Origin: Chitinophaga sedimenti
GTDB lineage: Bacteria; Bacteroidota; Bacteroidia; Chitinophagales; Chitinophagaceae
NCBI RefSeq assembly: GCF_023156195.1
Contig: NZ_JAKUKA010000001.1
Span: forward strand, 744,001 to 808,000
Direction: 5' to 3'
DNA length: 64,000 bases
Position numbers and translations under genes: made by a program. The notes below the pieces were generated by a model that did not search any database, was not told where the DNA came from, and saw only the letters and a list, made by a program, of their open reading frames with translations. Below, piece after piece: positions 1 through 11,415 of the stretch (its first letter is position 1; every line of letters begins with the position of its first letter).

Positions 1-377
1 TTGGCCAGGATGATGCTCCGTTCCACAACCGGGTTGCGCGATTTAACCCCGAGGGCGTCCAGTCCGTAGGCAATCACCACCGGTGAGTACTGCAGGTAGT
101 TATCGAACTTTGTACGGAAGTCGCGCATATTGTTGTTGCGCATTTCTTTTATTTCCATTTTGATGCTTTCCTCACCATTCCCGTTAAACAGGATGCCTGC
201 CGTAATCAGCGCTGCGGGCGCGAACAGTTGTTGGGGGAATAGCGGATAGGCGGAGGTAAGCGGAAGGTATCCGATTTAGTTTGGTCCAGTGCCGGCCGGG
301 CTCACCGTATCGGGACCAGGCTGCGCGTGCACCAGGAAGCCCTGAAGCAACAGCAGTACCAAAAGGCCAGCTCTCAT
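1..377 (-). CDS. PAP2-family phosphatase, N-terminal part
   Basis: Only the start of this gene lies in the window; the rest runs off the left edge. Reading from the ATG at 377 gives a signal peptide (MRAGLLVLLLLQGFLVHAQ), then an in-frame TAA at 276-278. The same frame continues as a recognisable N-terminal region of Bacteroidota membrane PAP2 phosphatases, with EIKEMRNNNMRDF and YSPVVIAYGLDALGVKSRN. The family removes phosphate from lipids such as undecaprenyl pyrophosphate or phosphatidic acid at the membrane. The catalytic motifs lie outside the window. The stop may be a base-call error or a real nonsense mutation; the family call rests on the N-terminal motif only. Confidence 0.5.
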
Positions 378-450
378 GTTGTAGGTTTAATACCCACATA
401 TTAATAAAAAAATCCGGGATTTCCCGGATTTTAAGCTAAAAATGTATCGG

Positions 451-1024
451 TTACTGTTCCCATACCCATTCCTCGAATTCCGCTGTTAAACCGGGAGGAT
501 TGCCCTTGCGGGTCCAGGCGACAGGTTCATCGTAGTATTCCAGTTCATGGATGATTACGGGAACATCGCGGCCGAATTTGCGGCGGATCGTTCCGTCTTC
601 GTGCAGTCGCAGCGACAGGCTGGTCATGATATGCAGGAAGGCCTCCTGTATTTTCACGCCCTTTTCAAAGGCGCCGTCATAATCTTCTTCCTCGTCGTCA
701 TCTGAGTAGTAGAAGGGGAGGGTTTTTACCCAGGCGTCGAAAGCCGCATCTTCGTCCCCCAATATTCAGTTCTTCATTTTGTAACCAGAAGGCATAGTTC
801 CATTTAGCTTCTTCCTGGTAGGAAGGCGCATCTCCCGGGGCACTCAGTTTCCAGTTGGTAACGGTGTTGTAACCAACGGTGAGCAGGGGAAGGCGCAGGT
901 CGTCATCTACATTACTCTTGTAAAAGGAAATGACGTAAATATCGTCCGTATCTTCTTCCGAAAAGTCGCGGATGGCGGCTTGCAGTTTCTCGTACGTCAG
1001 TTTGATGAATTTTTCCGTGGTCAT
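451..1024 (-). CDS. DUF4303-like hypothetical protein (frameshifted)
   Basis: Two overlapping frames join into one protein of about 190 residues. It starts MTTEKFIKLTYEKLQAA at 1024 and ends EFEEWVWEQ at 451. The break is at the C5 run near 756-760, where one base appears lost. The N-terminal half (DIYVISFYKSNVDDD, then LLTVGYNT and WNYAFW) resembles DUF4303, cytoplasmic proteins of unknown function often found near SMI1/KNR4-like immunity or toxin loci. No signal peptide or membrane segment is visible, and an acidic stretch (SDDDEEEDYDG) lies mid-protein. The family call is tentative. Confidence 0.6.
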
Positions 1025-1102
1025 GTTGCGAAGTTAATTGAATTTTCTATTGAGCTGTAGGATCATCCCAAAAGGGAAAAATGTCAATTCAGGCGTTTGG
1101 CG

Positions 1103-1134
1103 TTGGTGCGCGCGAAGCCACGCCATTATATTTG
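1103..1134 (+). promoter_or_regulatory. Bacteroidota-type promoter next to a start codon
   Basis: TTG at 1103-1105 and TATATTTG at 1127-1134 are separated by 21 bp, matching the Bacteroidota -33/-7 promoter (TTG / TAnnTTTG). The -7 box ends only 3 nt before the ATG at 1138, so the predicted transcript starts at or within that codon. This supports 1138 as the start and suggests a leaderless mRNA. Confidence 0.5.
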
Positions 1135-1137
1135 TAT

Positions 1138-1581
1138 ATGAAAAGTACGCTCCTGGTGCTATGGGCAGTATTACTCGGCGGCTGCGGCTTCTACGGCAAA
1201 TCGTTCCGGCCTACTCCCTCGGAGCGCAACGATGCGTGGGTATATGTGCCCACCGGCCGTAAACAGGAAAAGATGCTCACCTTTCCGGCTGCCAGCTTTA
1301 CCCGCGCGATCAGGGATTATAAGCTGTCGTATGGAAGCTTTCCGCAGGAAATATACATCCTGAAATCGTACAACCATAAAGCAATGCAGGACATGACCGA
1401 TATGGGATACACAGACCTCCGTATTACCTATCTTTTTCTTGATTCGATGGAGATGGATTTTGTACGTGTACCGAAATGGACGCGGGATAACGATTACAAA
1501 ACATTGGAGATGCGCATTGCCGGTAAGTTCGTTTTTTCCATGAAAGACTCATCGATGTTTACGCACACCGTGGTGTATTAA
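1138..1581 (+). CDS. Small lipoprotein of unknown function
   Basis: The protein has 147 residues and opens with a lipoprotein signal (MKSTLLVLWAVLLGGC) whose lipobox LGGC places the lipidated Cys near residue 16. An upstream ATG at 1081 would add 19 residues with no signal character, and the promoter at 1103-1134 overlaps that extension, so 1138 is preferred. The mature part is a small globular domain with no recognised motif (RPTPSERNDAWVYVP near the start). It is probably anchored in the periplasm or outer membrane. Its stop codon directly abuts the stop of the convergent EcsC gene. Confidence 0.75.
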   Translation: MKSTLLVLWAVLLGGCGFYGKSFRPTPSERNDAWVYVPTGRKQEKMLTFPAASFTRAIRDYKLSYGSFPQEIYILKSYNHKAMQDMTDMGYTDLRITYLFLDSMEMDFVRVPKWTRDNDYKTLEMRIAGKFVFSMKDSSMFTHTVVY

Positions 1582-2307
1582 TTACAGGTCGCCCCGCGCT
1601 GCAAGCCGCATCCGGTAAGCGTTGATCGCTGTTTCCCCGAGTTTGTTGATCAGCCGGTAGTTCACCACTACGCCCACCGCCGCCCCGATCACCGGTACTA
1701 GTTGCGCCATTTTGGCCAGGTCGATGTGGTCGCGGTATTCCTGTTGAAAGTGCAGCCAGTCAAATGCCTGTATATCTTCGGGCAGGTCCTTTGCTTTTTG
1801 CTTCCAGTTTTCTATTTCTTTGAACACCTTTTGCCGGTGCTGCTGGCTGCTGAAGGCTAGTATGAACACCTGCAGTATGTACACCCGCTCTTTATAGTCC
1901 TTCACATCAAACCCGTAAAACGTAGCGATATCAAATAGTAATTTCAGTTTGATAGCGAGCAGGATAGGGAAGTCGGCCAGTCCCATCAAAAATCCGCCAG
2001 CCCCCGTGATACCGCCTTCTGCGGCAGCGGTGTGCCTGTAAATACTGACCCTTTTCCGCACGGCCTCTTCCAGGTCGTGCAGTGAAGCAAATTCCTGGTT
2101 CGACGGCGCCGTATAGGCCGAGCCAAACAGTACGCCCCGCACCATTTGTTTGATGGCAGTGGTAATGACCTCATGAACGCTTTCAGGAATCATCTTGTTG
2201 ATGCGGTCCTGGACGCCTTTGGTGGCCCTTTCTATCCAGGACGGGCGTTTGCGCATGCGTTGCTGCCAGTGTTCCATTTCCAGTTTGGCCTGTTGCTCAT
2301 ATAACAT
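1582..2307 (-). CDS. EcsC family protein
   Basis: This is an intact 241-residue protein. The central glycine-rich helical segment (GGITGAGGFLMGLADFPILLAIKLKLLFDIATFYGFD) and the C-terminal LVPVIGAAVGVVVNYRLI are hallmarks of EcsC domain proteins, membrane-associated proteins named after the third gene of the Bacillus ecs locus. The biochemical role of the family is not established. The N-terminus is charged and amphipathic (KLEMEHWQQRMRKRPSWIERATKG). It is transcribed towards the lipoprotein at 1138, with adjacent stop codons and no terminator between them. Confidence 0.85.
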   Translation of the reverse strand: MLYEQQAKLEMEHWQQRMRKRPSWIERATKGVQDRINKMIPESVHEVITTAIKQMVRGVLFGSAYTAPSNQEFASLHDLEEAVRKRVSIYRHTAAAEGGITGAGGFLMGLADFPILLAIKLKLLFDIATFYGFDVKDYKERVYILQVFILAFSSQQHRQKVFKEIENWKQKAKDLPEDIQAFDWLHFQQEYRDHIDLAKMAQLVPVIGAAVGVVVNYRLINKLGETAINAYRMRLAARGDL

Positions 2308-2402
2308 GCGCTTTTACGAGCATATAAAGTGCCGGAAAATTGCCTGCTAAAAAAATGAGTAGTGATTGAATGAATTGCTAAAAATATTAGTAATTTGCAT
2401 TC

Positions 2403-3080
2403 ATGGTAGAGGATGAAGACGTAAGGGTGAACTATTACTTCGCCCTTGACAATAGTGTGGTACGGATAAAGGCGGATGATCTTCGCCTCATGCCGTCGCT
2501 GGCCACGGATTTGCAGCCGCTGCGGATCACGGGGGACGATTATTTTCGCTGCAGTTCACGCCGGTGTTCGGATCGAATAATACCATTTGGGAAAAGTCGT
2601 TCGGCGGCATTACCGTACGCCTGAAAGCTACTAACAGTGACCGCTGGCTGGTGGAGCTGGATAAAACGGGCAAACTGCGGTACGTCCAGTACGTGCACCA
2701 GCTGCAGGATATGTGGCGCGGCCTGTTCGATGAACCCCTGCAAAGACGCGTCGGTGATATTAAAGTAGAAGTCCCCGTATTGAAACTGCGCCCGGAGTAC
2801 CAGGTAAGCGTGGTGAGCGAAAAAAAAAAAGAGGTCTGCGTATCCCTCTGCAACGTTTGCCTTTCAGCCGCAGCAATTTTACCTGACCTGGGATTGTTTG
2901 TTCGTGGTATGCACGATGCCCCTGGTAGTATGGAAGGTGGTGGAAGATGATGCCTATTACAACTGGGGCGGCCGTAACTGGGGCTTTCAGTGTGTGTATG
3001 GAAAGGTGGATAAAAAGCTGACGGATAAAGCAGCGGATTGGGTGCGGGGCGAGTTGGTGAGCAAGCGGATGAAGAGTTGA
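2403..3080 (+). CDS. Unrecognised protein (two frameshifts)
   Basis: Three frame segments join into about 225 residues. Segment one is MVEDEDVRVNYYFALDNS to about 2550; segment two runs FGSNNTIWEKSFGGITVRLKA to the A11 run at 2820-2830; segment three resumes the first frame and ends VRGELVSKRMKS. The second break is clearly in the poly-A tract. I do not recognise the family. It has no signal peptide and is rich in beta-type and aromatic residues (YYNWGGRNWGFQCVYGKV). It stands alone between EcsC and the S9 peptidase, and a TAATTTG element about 8 nt before the ATG could be its promoter. Confidence 0.55.
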
Positions 3081-3186
3081 CTAACAACTGCAACCAGCTA
3101 ATAAATACCCCGATAAAGCTAAAGAATGTCAATGATCAGTTAATTGATGCGAAACGCCGCCCGTTAAATCCGCCTACTTTTAGCAA

Positions 3187-5480
3187 ATGGGAAAAAAATG
3201 GATCGTGGCCACATTGGCCCTGGCCGGTCACCTGGGCGCCTGCTTATGGAACGCCAACACGGCGATGGCGCAAGCGCCCACCCGCTTTCAACCGTCGCAT
3301 GACGAACTGGTAGCAAGGTACAAACGGGCGGCCCGCATCGATAGTCTGACGAAAGACGCGGTATTCAAATATACTGTAGACGCGCATTGGCTGCCGGATG
3401 GCAAAACCTTCTGGTATTGTAATTTTTTAAAAGATAGTGTAGAAGAATATATTTACGTGGATGCCGCGAAAGCCGTCCGCCGCCCCGCCTTCGATGCGGC
3501 CGCGGTAATGGCCGCGCTCCGGAAGGCTGGCGTGCCGGTAAGGCCTGGCTACCTCGGCATACGGGAATTATTCCCCGAAAAGAATGGCCTGCGTCTCCGG
3601 ATCGCCGGCAAATGGTACCGTTATCAGCAAAATGAGGTAACTGCCATGGAAGCACCGGCGCCTTCCACCGGGCACGAACGCGCCGCAAGGGCCGCGTTGC
3701 TGTCACCCGATAAGCAATGGGAAGCTGCAGTCAAAGACGGTAATGTATTCGTAACGCCAGTAGCCGGCGGTACTTCCATTCAATTTACGACGGATGGCAC
3801 CCCGGACAAGCCTTATGGCCGTTTGAGCTGGAGCCCGGACAGTAAATCGCTCACGGGCTACTACATCCAGCCGGTGCGTGATACGCCGGTGTATTACATC
3901 CTCACCTCCGTTGCTAACACTACGCGCGGACAACTACGCTCACAGCCTTACAAGCAACCCGGTGATCCTTTCACCACCTTTACGCTGTTCGTGTTCAACC
4001 TTGAGCAACGCAAAGCCATCAAAGCGGAAGCCGATCCCATAGATTTCCTCCAGGCGCCCGAGCCGCACTGGCGTGCCGGCAACTCCCGATACTTCACTTA
4101 CGAAAAAACGGACCGCGGTCACCAGCGTTTCCGGGTGATAGAAGTCGACGCCCTCACCGGCAAAACCAGGAACATCGTAGATGAAAAAACGCAGACGTTC
4201 ATTTACGAATCCACGATGTTTACAGATTATCCCGAAGGCAGCACCGTATTGATTCGTACCTCCGAAAAAGACGGTTGGAAACACCTGTACCTGACCGATC
4301 TGCTGACCGGTAACGAGCAGCCCATCACGAAAGGCAACTGGGTCGTGCGCGGCGTCGACAGCATCGACGCAAAGAAACGCCAGATATGGTTTCACGCCAG
4401 CGGTATGCACGCTGGCGAAGACCCCTACAACATCCATTATTACCGCATCGGCTTCGACGGAAAAGGCCTGCTGGCCCTGACCCCGGAAGCGGGCAACCAC
4501 GATATCGTGTTTTCGCCCGGCCGTGAATATTATACAGACAATTACTCGCAGGTGAACGTGCCGCCGGTTACCCGCCTGCGGCGGTCGGCCGATGCTAAAG
4601 CATTGCTGCTGCTGGAAGAAGCGGATGTTTCGGTGTACAGGAAGGCCGGCGTACAACCGCCTGAAGTGTTCGTCGCCAAAGCCCGCGATGGGGTAACGGA
4701 TATTTATGGCATCGTTAGTCGTCCGTCTGATTATGATCCAAACAAGAAGTACCCCGTACTGGAGAATATTTATGCAGGACCGCACAGTTCCTTCGTCCCT
4801 AAAACGTTTACGCCCTACAGTGAAATGCAGAGCCTCGCCGAACTGGGCTTCATCGTGGTCATGATCGACGGTATGGGAACGGCGAACAGGTCAAAGGCCT
4901 TTCACGATGTTTGCTGGCAGAACCTGGCAGACGCCGGCCTGCCTGATCGCATCGGCTGGATAAAAGCCCTGGCGGACAAGTATTCTTATGTAGATGATGA
5001 GCACGTGGGCATTTACGGCACTTCCGCAGGCGGACAAAACACCGTATCTGCATTACTGTTCCACCCCGAATTTTATAAAGCCGGTGTATCCGCCTGCGGT
5101 TGCCACGATAACCGGGTAGACAAACAATGGTGGAACGAGCAGTGGATGGGGTACCCGGTGGGGAAACATTACGAGGAACAATCCAACGTGACCAACGCCG
5201 CCAAACTCCGGGGTAACCTGCTGCTGATCGTCGGCGAATACGATACCAATGTACCACCGGAGTCTACCTATCGCGTGGCCGACGCACTGATCAAAGCCGG
5301 CAAATCATTCGACTTCTGGCCGTGCCGGGGATGGGGCACAGCGATGGAGGCCCTTATGGCCGCATGAAGAAGCGCGACTTTTTCGTAAAACACCTGATGG
5401 GCGTGGAGCCGCCCGCGCATAACAATGGCGAATTGCCGATGGGCGCTGAGGTAGGTAGGGAACGATGGACATTTAAATAG
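3187..5480 (+). CDS. S9 family (DPP IV-like) serine peptidase
   Basis: A secreted prolyl oligopeptidase/dipeptidyl-peptidase IV-type enzyme of about 764 residues. It has an N-terminal signal ([19 protein letters not shown]), a beta-propeller region (residues ~60-480) and a C-terminal alpha/beta hydrolase. The triad is visible: Ser613 in YGTSAGGQN, Asp686 in [12 protein letters not shown], and His in [10 protein letters not shown]. That His is read only after a one-base deletion near 5322 (FWP/VPGMGH), so the uncorrected frame stops early at 5367. The corrected end is the TAG at 5478-5480. It probably trims peptides in the periplasm during nutrient scavenging. Confidence 0.88.
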
Positions 5481-5593
5481 ATTTGCGATGATTTTGCCAT
5501 CATTAGTGATGATTTAGTCAACTGTCCTCTACGTGCCCCCTTTCTCCGGAGCACAGATATGGCTATCTTTACCGTCGGCCGTCGCCATCGTCT

Positions 5594-8223
5594 ATGAGGT
5601 TTTTGATTATTATTTGTTTGCAGTGCTGCTTTGTCCTGTCCGCTTTTTCACAGAAAGCGCGGTCAGGCAGGGAGTTGTCTGCTATGCAGGATACGGTGGC
5701 TATCCGTAAGCTGCTGCGACAGGCGAGTGCGCTGGTGTACAAGCCTGGAGAAAGGAAAGCGGATCTGCAGGCGGCCCAGTCGCTGCTGGACCAGGTGTTC
5801 AAAAAAGCCGGCAGATAGCCGATTCCAATGGTATCCGCATAGCGAATGACATACAGGTGCAACTCTTCACGGAGACTAACAACCGTTCGAAAGCCGCGGC
5901 GCTACTGCCGGAATTGCGGCCATCCAAACGTATTGAGTTGATAAAAGAGCTCATCATGAGCTATATCGGGGAACAACAAACCGACAGCGCGTTTTACTAT
6001 GCCCGCATGATGAAGTCAGAAGGCCAGCGCAATCATCTGCCCGACGTGGCTAACGAGGCGGAGTATTACCTGTCACGTTGCCACTATCAACGCCACGAAT
6101 GGCGGGAGGTAAAGGAGTGTTATCTTAACATGATCCGTTATCACCGCGCTAATCATGACCTCATAGCGGAGGCGAAGGCATGGGAGTTTCTGGCAGCTTC
6201 GACCAGTGAAACGGATACAACATATCCTACTAAGGAATTTTCTCTCAGGCAAACAATGATGATGGCCCTCCTTCGGGGGATAAATTGCAAAGCGCCTTAT
6301 CCCTGGCCGAGCTGGGGCGCGTGCACTTTGCGTATGGAGCAATAGATCTGGCGGAGGGCGAGCTGTTAACTGCCGATGAGCAACTGAAGGCGCTGGGTGT
6401 GCAGGAACGGTCATTTGTGTACGAATGCCTTAGTCGCCTCTACGTGCAAAAAGCCAATGGAGGTAAGGCCCTTTACTATGCCCAGGCCACACTGGAAAAT
6501 ATGCGGCTCAATGGCAAATGGAGTAGCGATAATGCGTTCTATTATGTACGGGTGGCGGAAGTGTACCTCACCTTCGGGCAAACTGAACGCTATCACAGTA
6601 CCCTTTTCAAAATGCTGGAGGGGCGTAATCCGGCCACGGAAACCGATAACTATTATGTGGTGTTGTTTGCCCGGCAGATCAATCTGAAACAGGGGCCCGC
6701 AGAGGCGATCAACTACTTGTCTGCCCGTCTCACCAACAAAAAAATATTTAATGATTCCGCGGATATAGCGGTAGGACATATGTACATAGGCGACTTTTAC
6801 CGGCAGCTGGGACAGTCTCAAAAGGCCATGGAGTACTACCTGGTCGCTGAAAAGGAGATGATCCCGAATGACCTCTACCGGCGTACAGCACCGCTCGAGT
6901 TGAACCTCCGTTTGGCCACGCAGCTGTACGATCAGGGAAAATATACGAACGCACTCGAATACCGGATAAAGTACGGTGGATGCAGCAGGCGGGCCCGGTG
7001 CCGCTGCGGAAGCAGATAGAAATGTATGGCCTGTATTATCGCATTGATTCCATCCAGGGACGTTACCAGTCGGCTTTACGGAATTATGCATTGACTAAAA
7101 TGATCAGCGATTCGGTGTTCAATATAGAAAAATGGGGACAGATTGAAGAGCTGCAACTTAAATACGAAACGGCGCGCAAAGACCGGGAACTGCAGCAACG
7201 CGCACACGACATAGCCTGGCTAACTGAGCAGGGGATACTTCGGGAAGCTTTGTTTGAACAAAAGAACTCAGTACACGGCAACGGGAAATGCTGAAAGACC
7301 GCGATATTGCGCAGGCGCAGCAGCAGGCCCGGCAACGCGGCGATTCCCTGCGGAACAAAGAGGAACGCATTGCACTGCTGGATAAGAAATCGGAACTGCA
7401 GCAGGTACTGCTTGATCAAACCCGCACCACCCGAAATATTATCATTATCGGCAGTGTGCTGGCTGTGTTACTTTTTTGGGTGATCTACTACCAGAAACAG
7501 CGCAGCAACGGGCAATTGAAGAAACAGCAGGAGCTCATCAAAAATAAAAATGAGACCCTTGAAAAGCTGCTGAGTGAGAAGGAATGGCTGTTAAAAGAAG
7601 TGCATCACCGGGTGAAAAACAACCTGCAGGTGGTAATGAGCCTGTTGAACATACAGTCGTTTTACCTGCAGGATGACAATGCCATTTCCGCGATCCGTGA
7701 TAGCCAGCGCCGCGTGAACGCAATTTCTCTTATCCACAAAAAATTGTACCTGTCGGACAACCCCGCGCTGGTCGACATGCAGCTGTACATCAAGGAGCTG
7801 GTAGACCATCTGCGCGAATACGCCGACGATCGCCGGGGCATTACGTTCGGGCTGTCTATCGACCCGATTTCGCTGGATGTGGGACAGGCCCTGCCCGTTG
7901 GGTTGATATTGAACGAAGCCATCACGAATGCCTTCAAATACGCGTTTACCGTGGGTAATTCCGGGAAAATACAAGTGGTGCTAAAGAACGGGCCGGAAGA
8001 AGGCTGGCTTACATTGCTGGTGGCCGACAATGGCATTGGTATGGATCAGGCGTCCAGCGCTATGCAGGACTCGCTGGGCATGAACCTGATGAAGGGCCTG
8101 GCTAAAGACATGGATGGCACACTGGTCCTCCAGAACCAGGACGGGTTATCGATTACTGTGATGTTCCCCGCCGAAACAGAAGTGCGGCATCACGCTAAAT
8201 CTTCAGAAATAATTCAGGCATAA
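5594..8223 (+). CDS. TPR sensor histidine kinase, HisKA_2 type (copy 1)
   Basis: Five frame segments join into about 876 residues. The order is a signal peptide (MRFLIIICLQCCFVLSAFSQ), periplasmic TPR-like helical repeats (to ~residue 500), a coiled coil rich in Gln/Arg, a membrane helix (NIIIIGSVLAVLLFWVIYY, ~612-630), an H-box with the phospho-acceptor ([14 protein letters not shown], ~670) and an ATPase domain (N box [16 protein letters not shown]1 VADNGIGM, G2 SLGMNLM). Frameshifts lie near 5810, 6270, 6963 and 7265. It should autophosphorylate and pass phosphate to a response regulator, but none is encoded nearby. The paralog at 8237 follows after 13 bp. Confidence 0.85.
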
Positions 8224-8236
8224 ACAGATAGTTGCA

Positions 8237-10870
8237 ATGAGACATTGTACGTTACTCCTCCTTTTGTGTTGCGGCATGATACACGTCTGTGCCCAGGATG
8301 CCCGTGCCAGGCTGATGCGCGGCTTTCCGGCGGACCATGTGTACACGCTGCGCGATACTGCCACTATCCTCGATATACTTAATGTTGCCTGGTCCTGTGT
8401 AACGAAGCCCGGTGAAGAAAAAGGTAGATATCGATAGCGCACGGTACCTGGGAACGCTGGCCATGACGTACAGCAAAAAAATCGGCTTTGCCCAAGGTGA
8501 ACGCATCGCAGGCGCGACGCTTGCCCAGGTGGCATATGAGGGAAGGAATGTAGTGGACCTGGTGCGATTCAGCAATTACATTAAACAGCCCGATCGGGTA
8601 TGGTACATGCGTAACATGGTGTTCCTGGTGGCGTCGGGCGACGCTAAAAATAGCCCGGATTCGTTGCTTCGCTGGTCGCAGTTGACGAAACAGGCTGCCC
8701 TGGAGGCGAAAGATGCAACTGTCGCAAATGAGGCGGAATATTACATAGGATGGGCGTACTACAGGATGGGCAAACAGCGCGAATGCAAACGGGCCTTTCT
8801 GACCATGATCAACTACCATAGCCGGCGCAACGATCCCGAGGCCGAGCTGGAGGCATGGTATCAGTTGTCAACATTGGTAGATGATGCTGATACGAGTTAT
8901 CCTTCTACGATCGAGGCGGCGGAGAAAGTGCTCGCATTAAGTAAGATTACCGGGCATATGTCCTATATGGCTCATGCCTATTTGAAAGCCGGTTACGGCT
9001 ATTATGTCCGTGGCAACATCGAAAAATCGCAGGCCGTACTACTGGAGGCAGAAGAAGTATTGTTCCGGGTAGACGTGAAAAACCGGCGGTTTGTGTATGA
9101 ATTGCTGACTAAAATATACGCTGTAAAGGGCGACGGCGCCCGGGCGTTGCACTATGCCGAAGCTACGCTGGACCACGTACGGCGGTATGATAATACACCG
9201 GAGAACATTCGCCTGTACAGCATTCGCCTGTCGGAAGTGTTCCTGCATTTCGGTAAGACTAATGAGTACGAGGCCACATTGCGCAGCGTGCGGGTAGCCT
9301 CCCCGCCGGAAAAGGCGACAGACTGGTTTTATATTATCATGCTGGCGCAGATTATGCGCCGCACCGATCCACAGGAGGCTATTGACTACCTGCTCGATAG
9401 AAAAAAATGTACCCATTAACGAGCTGATACGCGAAGTGGAACTTAACCGGGAGATAGGGTTGAACTATCAACTTCTGCAAAACTATCCTGCCAGTTTAAG
9501 CTACTTATCCGAAGCCGAACGGCTGATGAAAGGCTTGGATATCCGCTTCCATGGGACGTTTGCGGATGTATGGATCAACATGGCAAAGTCCTCTTTTTTA
9601 ACGGACAATGGGATAATGCGGAGAAGTACGTTACGAAGGTAGAGTCCGTGCCGAAAGGTGTGGTGCCGATTAATACACAGCTGTACGCGGAGTTCCTCCG
9701 GTTTAAGATCGATAGTGCAAGGATGCAGTATTTGTCGGCCATCAGGCACTACACGCGGCATAAAATTTTAAACGACAGCATTGCCAACGTGCAAAAGATG
9801 AATGAGCTGGAAGTGCTGAACGTTCGCTACCAGACGGCACAAAAGGAACATCAGCTGGCGCAGAATGCGCAGCAAATCGCGTTCCTGGACAGGGCTCGTA
9901 CACTCAGCGACGAGCTGCTGCGCAAAACGCAGGACAGTGCACAGCAGGCGAAAATATTGCAGGAGCAGCGGTTATATATTGTTGGTAACGAGAGCCGGCA
10001 ACGCGCCGATTCGTTGCGGCATGCAAAGGAAACCAACCGCCTCCTGAATATTGAAACGGCGCTGAGCAAAGATCTGCTGGCCCAGGCCGATAGTCGCCGC
10101 AACTGGATGATCGCCGGCGGAGTGTTGCTGGCAATGCTGCTGCTGGTGACTTATAGCCGTTATCTCCTGAAACAGCGCAACAACCGTCAGCTGGAACAAC
10201 AGCAGGCTCTCATTACCAGTAAAAATGATTCCCTGCAGAAACTGGTGCACGAAAAGGAATGGTTGTTGAAAGAAGTACATCACCGGGTGAAAAACAACCT
10301 GCAGGTGGTCATGAGCCTGTTAAACATTCAATCGCATTACCGGAAGATGATACGGCGATTTCTGCCATCCGGAACAGCCAAAACCGGGTGAACGCCATTT
10401 CGCTGATCCATAAAAAACTGTACCAGTCTGACAATCCGGCGATGGTGCATATGCCGCATTATATTAAGGAACTGGCCGAGCAGCTCAGCGATTACTCGGA
10501 GCAGAGACACGATGTCAACATGGTATTGGCGATTGATCCCATTGTGCTTGACATCAGTAAAGCATTGCCGATTGGACTTATCCTGAACGAAGCCATCACC
10601 AATGCCTTTAAATACGCCTTTCCGGACGGTCGCCGGGGAACCATTACCGTTCGGCTGACGCAGCCTGCGTTGGATGAGGTACTGCTTATGATTGCCGACA
10701 ACGGGATCGGGATGCCCGATGCGCAGGCGCGTGCGGACGGCAATTCACTCGGCATGAGCCTGATGAAAGGGCTAAGCGCTGATATGGACGGAGAATTCTG
10801 TATAAAAGTGGAGCACGGAACGCAAATAACGGTAACGGTTAGACTCGATGGTCAGGCTTCTTCCGGGTAG
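8237..10870 (+). CDS. TPR sensor histidine kinase, HisKA_2 type (copy 2)
   Basis: A tandem paralog of the preceding kinase with the same order: signal peptide ([20 protein letters not shown]), TPR-like repeats, coiled coil, membrane helix ([19 protein letters not shown], ~623-643), H-box ([11 protein letters not shown]), N box ([15 protein letters not shown]) and G boxes ([15 protein letters not shown]). The residues from EKEWLLKEV through LLNIQS match copy 1 exactly, while the sensor halves have diverged, so the two likely sense different signals and share a signalling core. Frameshifts lie near 8415, 9401 (A-run), 9595 and 10340. Its 3' end overlaps the convergent gene at 10852 by 19 bp. 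Confidence 0.85.
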
Positions 10871-11333
10871 AGCTTTTCTACTTCCTGCAAAGTGGCTTTC
10901 AGCTCCTGTAGCTGAGCGCGGGTGAAATTTCTTTTCCAGACGCCGGCCAGCTCCTTTTACCACGATAGAAATACAAACGGTCGCGGAAAGAGAGTACACG
11001 CCGCTGCTCTTCATAATAGAAAAAATCGTCAAAAGGAATGATAAAGGTTTTACCGCCTGTAAGCACGCGAAGCACCTTCAGCGTAACGGTTTGGGCGCTA
11101 AAATCAAACCGGATGGATGCAATGTGTTTCTTGAAGAACGAATACACCAGTACCAGCAGGCAGATAATGGTCACAATCTGTTTATCTGTATCGAAATTAA
11201 GTACAAACCGGCCTTTCAGGATCGATATGCCGTAGAACAGTACAAATATGATACATAACATGAACAGGGTGGAAGCCACGTAACCGAGGCGGCTTTTAAG
11301 CGATGGGTTATGTATGGTAACGGTTTCCGGCAT
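10852..11333 (-). CDS. Small two-helix membrane protein (frameshifted)
   Basis: About 160 residues. Two membrane helices near the N-terminus (YVASTLFMLCIIFVLFYGI and IVTIICLLVLVYSFF) are followed by a soluble, PH-like beta segment (IRFDFSAQTVTLKVLR, KTFIIPFDDFFYYEEQRRV). A one-base loss in the GGTAAAAGG stretch near 10955 breaks the frame. The corrected C-terminus is ELAGVWKRNFTRAQLQEL...LYPEEA, ending at the TGA at 10852-10854. No family is recognised. It resembles small YcxB/PH-domain membrane proteins only in general architecture. Confidence 0.6.
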
Positions 11334-11415
11334 GCGTTAAAAATAGTAAAAGATCATGAATGAGGACGAATGACATTTTTTTGCGGTAACTTACTTATCA
11401 TTTAACCGGAAAAGC

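Noticed and set aside
2527..3132. 201-residue minus-strand open frame
   Set aside because: It is low-complexity Ser/Pro/His-rich translation antisense to the 2403-3080 gene, with no family resemblance.
3940..4785. 281-residue minus-strand open frame
   Set aside because: It is fully antisense to the S9 peptidase, whose family motifs are certain. The composition is that of a shadow frame.
9395..9410. Programmed ribosomal frameshift at the A-run of the second kinase
   Set aside because: Similar slips occur in dozens of unrelated genes at ordinary homopolymers without downstream stimulators, so sequence error is simpler.
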